Shown in pieces: positions 41,753-42,940 of a stretch of DNA of 42,940 nt. Within the stretch, counting starts at the first letter, position 1, and each line of letters starts with the position of its first letter. The stretch spans positions 1 through 42,940 of the forward strand of contig DSEL01000182.1 in the NCBI GenBank assembly GCA_011056645.1. Direction: 5' to 3'. The DNA comes from Candidatus Atribacteria bacterium. GTDB lineage: Bacteria > Atribacterota > Phoenicimicrobiia > Phoenicimicrobiales > Phoenicimicrobiaceae. The notes below the pieces were generated by a model that was not told the origin of the DNA, did not search any database, and was given only the letters and a program-made list of their open reading frames with translations. The translations under genes and the position numbers were made by a program.

Positions 41753-42940
41753 ATGGCTCGAACAAGTAGACATGAGGTGATTTTCATTAACGATATAAAC
41801 AAAATACTTCGGCAGAATATCCGTGAATGGGGCATGTATATTGCCTTGTTAGTTATTATGGCGTTTTTTACCATCACAACGAAAGGTGTTTTTCTTTCAT
41901 CGAGAAACATAGGTAATCTGATAAATCAAACCGGCTATATAGCAGTATTAGCGGTTGGCATGACGCTGGTTATTATCATTTCGCATATTGATCTTTCGGT
42001 TGGCTATCTTTCTGGATTTCTCGGTGCGGTAGCGGCAACTGCTATGGAATTCTGGCATTTGCCTGTATATGTCAGCATCGCACTTACCCTGGTTATCGGG
42101 ATTATGGCAGGGTTTTTCTCTGGTTTTCTGGTAGGGCAGATGAAGATTCCCGCCTTTGTAGCAACGCTTGCCGGATGGTTAGGTTACAGGGGGGCACTGC
42201 AACTTGTAACCATGAGCAGGGGCACGATAGTTATTACGAATGACGTTTTTAATGCTATAGGCAATGGATATATTCCCGACATTCCCGATATTGGGATTTT
42301 ACCCGGGGTGCATAAAGTAACACTCTTCCTCGGCATACTGATCATTCTATTTTTCATTGTAAACGCGATAAACAACCGCAGGAAGATGCAGTCCTACAAT
42401 TTTAAAGTATTAGGGATGCATTTATTCATCATTAAATTGATATTTGGTTCGGCTTTAATCGGGGGTATGACTTGGGTGCTCTCAGGATACAAAGGCCTTT
42501 CATGGACTGCGGTGATCGTATTAATTTTAGTTTTTGTCTATAATTTTATTATGTCGCGGACGGTACTCGGCAGACATATTTATGCTGTCGGCGGAAATCC
42601 GGAGGCGGCTGAACTGAACGGCATCAGTGTAAAGAAAATAACCTATATGATTTTTTGTTCCATGGGTATGCTTTCCGCTTTGTCGGGCATATTGTTCGCA
42701 TCCCGTTTTAAGTCAGCCACAACTACGGCTGGGACTCTGTTTGAATTAGATGCAATCGCCGCAGCTTTTGTTGGTGGTGTATCACCGTCCGGTGGAATCG
42801 GCAAGGTAACAGGGTCCATTATCGGTGCCTTTGTTATGATGTCACTAACCAGCGGCATGAACCTGATGGGCATAGATATATCATTCCAGTACGTCGTCAG
42901 AGCACTTGTGCTTGTAGCTGCTGTTGTATTTGATGTCACA
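41753..42940 (+). CDS. Sugar ABC transporter permease, XylH/GguB type (3' end cut by window)
   Basis: The frame is open from ATG 41753 to the window end (396 codons) and lacks a stop here, so the last residues are missing. It translates to a long RbsC-superfamily permease: after an N-terminal cytoplasmic segment come IISHIDLSVGYLSGF, MKIPAFVATLAGWLGYRGAL, a longer central insertion with YIPDIPDIGILPG, then HIYAVGGNPEAAELNGI and ELDAIAAAFVGGVSPSGG. The insertion and length match XylH/GguB (about 390-410 residues). GGAGGG lies 17-22 bases before the start and TAAA overlaps the ATPase stop region, so it is translationally coupled to it. Confidence 0.9.
   Translation, partial: MARTSRHEVIFINDINKILRQNIREWGMYIALLVIMAFFTITTKGVFLSSRNIGNLINQTGYIAVLAVGMTLVIIISHIDLSVGYLSGFLGAVAATAMEFWHLPVYVSIALTLVIGIMAGFFSGFLVGQMKIPAFVATLAGWLGYRGALQLVTMSRGTIVITNDVFNAIGNGYIPDIPDIGILPGVHKVTLFLGILIILFFIVNAINNRRKMQSYNFKVLGMHLFIIKLIFGSALIGGMTWVLSGYKGLSWTAVIVLILVFVYNFIMSRTVLGRHIYAVGGNPEAAELNGISVKKITYMIFCSMGMLSALSGILFASRFKSATTTAGTLFELDAIAAAFVGGVSPSGGIGKVTGSIIGAFVMMSLTSGMNLMGIDISFQYVVRALVLVAAVVFDVT

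Noticed and set aside
1-42940. CRISPR array, tRNA or rRNA genes
   Set aside because: I looked for regularly spaced direct repeats, cloverleaf motifs (GTTCRANNC) with anticodon arms, and rRNA core sequences, and found none convincing.

Overview
This is an AT-rich bacterial chromosome segment that begins next to a probable replication origin. It opens with a non-coding AT-rich stretch carrying one consensus DnaA box, then dnaN-recF-dciA(DUF721)-gyrB-gyrA. That order, with DciA as the helicase loader, Shine-Dalgarno-led genes, a T-box leader, BipA/TypA, an ISLre2-type insertion sequence and many sugar ABC transporters, suggests a fermentative, Gram-positive-related or candidate-phylum lineage. 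Atribacterota is my best guess, but no rRNA or other marker here proves it.

Layout. 1-7691: replication and topology genes. gyrB has its own promoter and a leader hairpin. GyrA carries Met where E. coli has Ser83. 7740-12973: aspartate-family amino-acid operon hom-thrB-lysC-asd behind a T-box leader, with intergenic spaces full of short repeats. 12985-13150: a compact structured-looking non-coding segment, possibly an IscB-type omega RNA (HEARO) without its protein. 13179-14091: an overlapping DUF6922/AbiEii-type pair resembling a toxin-antitoxin module. 14145-15420: a TraB-family membrane protein. 15427-17151: an ISLre2-family insertion sequence whose transposase ribosome-binding site lies inside a long hairpin.

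17402-21840: an AfuABC/FbpABC-type importer (binding protein, fused permease, ATPase) plus a secreted protein of unknown function. 21900-23828 (minus strand): an unusual fusion of a SAM methyltransferase with a D-Ala-D-Ala-ligase-like ATP-grasp enzyme. 24147-25714: a membrane-anchored PIG-L deacetylase and a GNAT acetyltransferase. 25841-30272: typA and a DEAD-box helicase, both tied to 50S ribosome assembly, and a TspO-like membrane protein.

30711-39307: a complete sugar-utilisation locus with a ROK repressor and candidate operator, binding protein, two-domain ATPase, permease, an unrecognised TIM-barrel-like protein, a PFK-family kinase with mixed ATP/PPi signature residues, and a SIS-domain sugar-phosphate isomerase or deglycase. 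The substrate is not evident; this is the best candidate for an undescribed pathway. 39693-42940: a second sugar importer of the ChvE/XylFGH type with a single-domain ATPase and a permease cut by the window edge. It looks less AT-rich than the rest.

Recurring themes are hairpins whose 3' arm abuts a Shine-Dalgarno sequence, a purine-rich GGNGGYGA-like motif upstream of transporter genes, and dispersed short repeat families in intergenic space.
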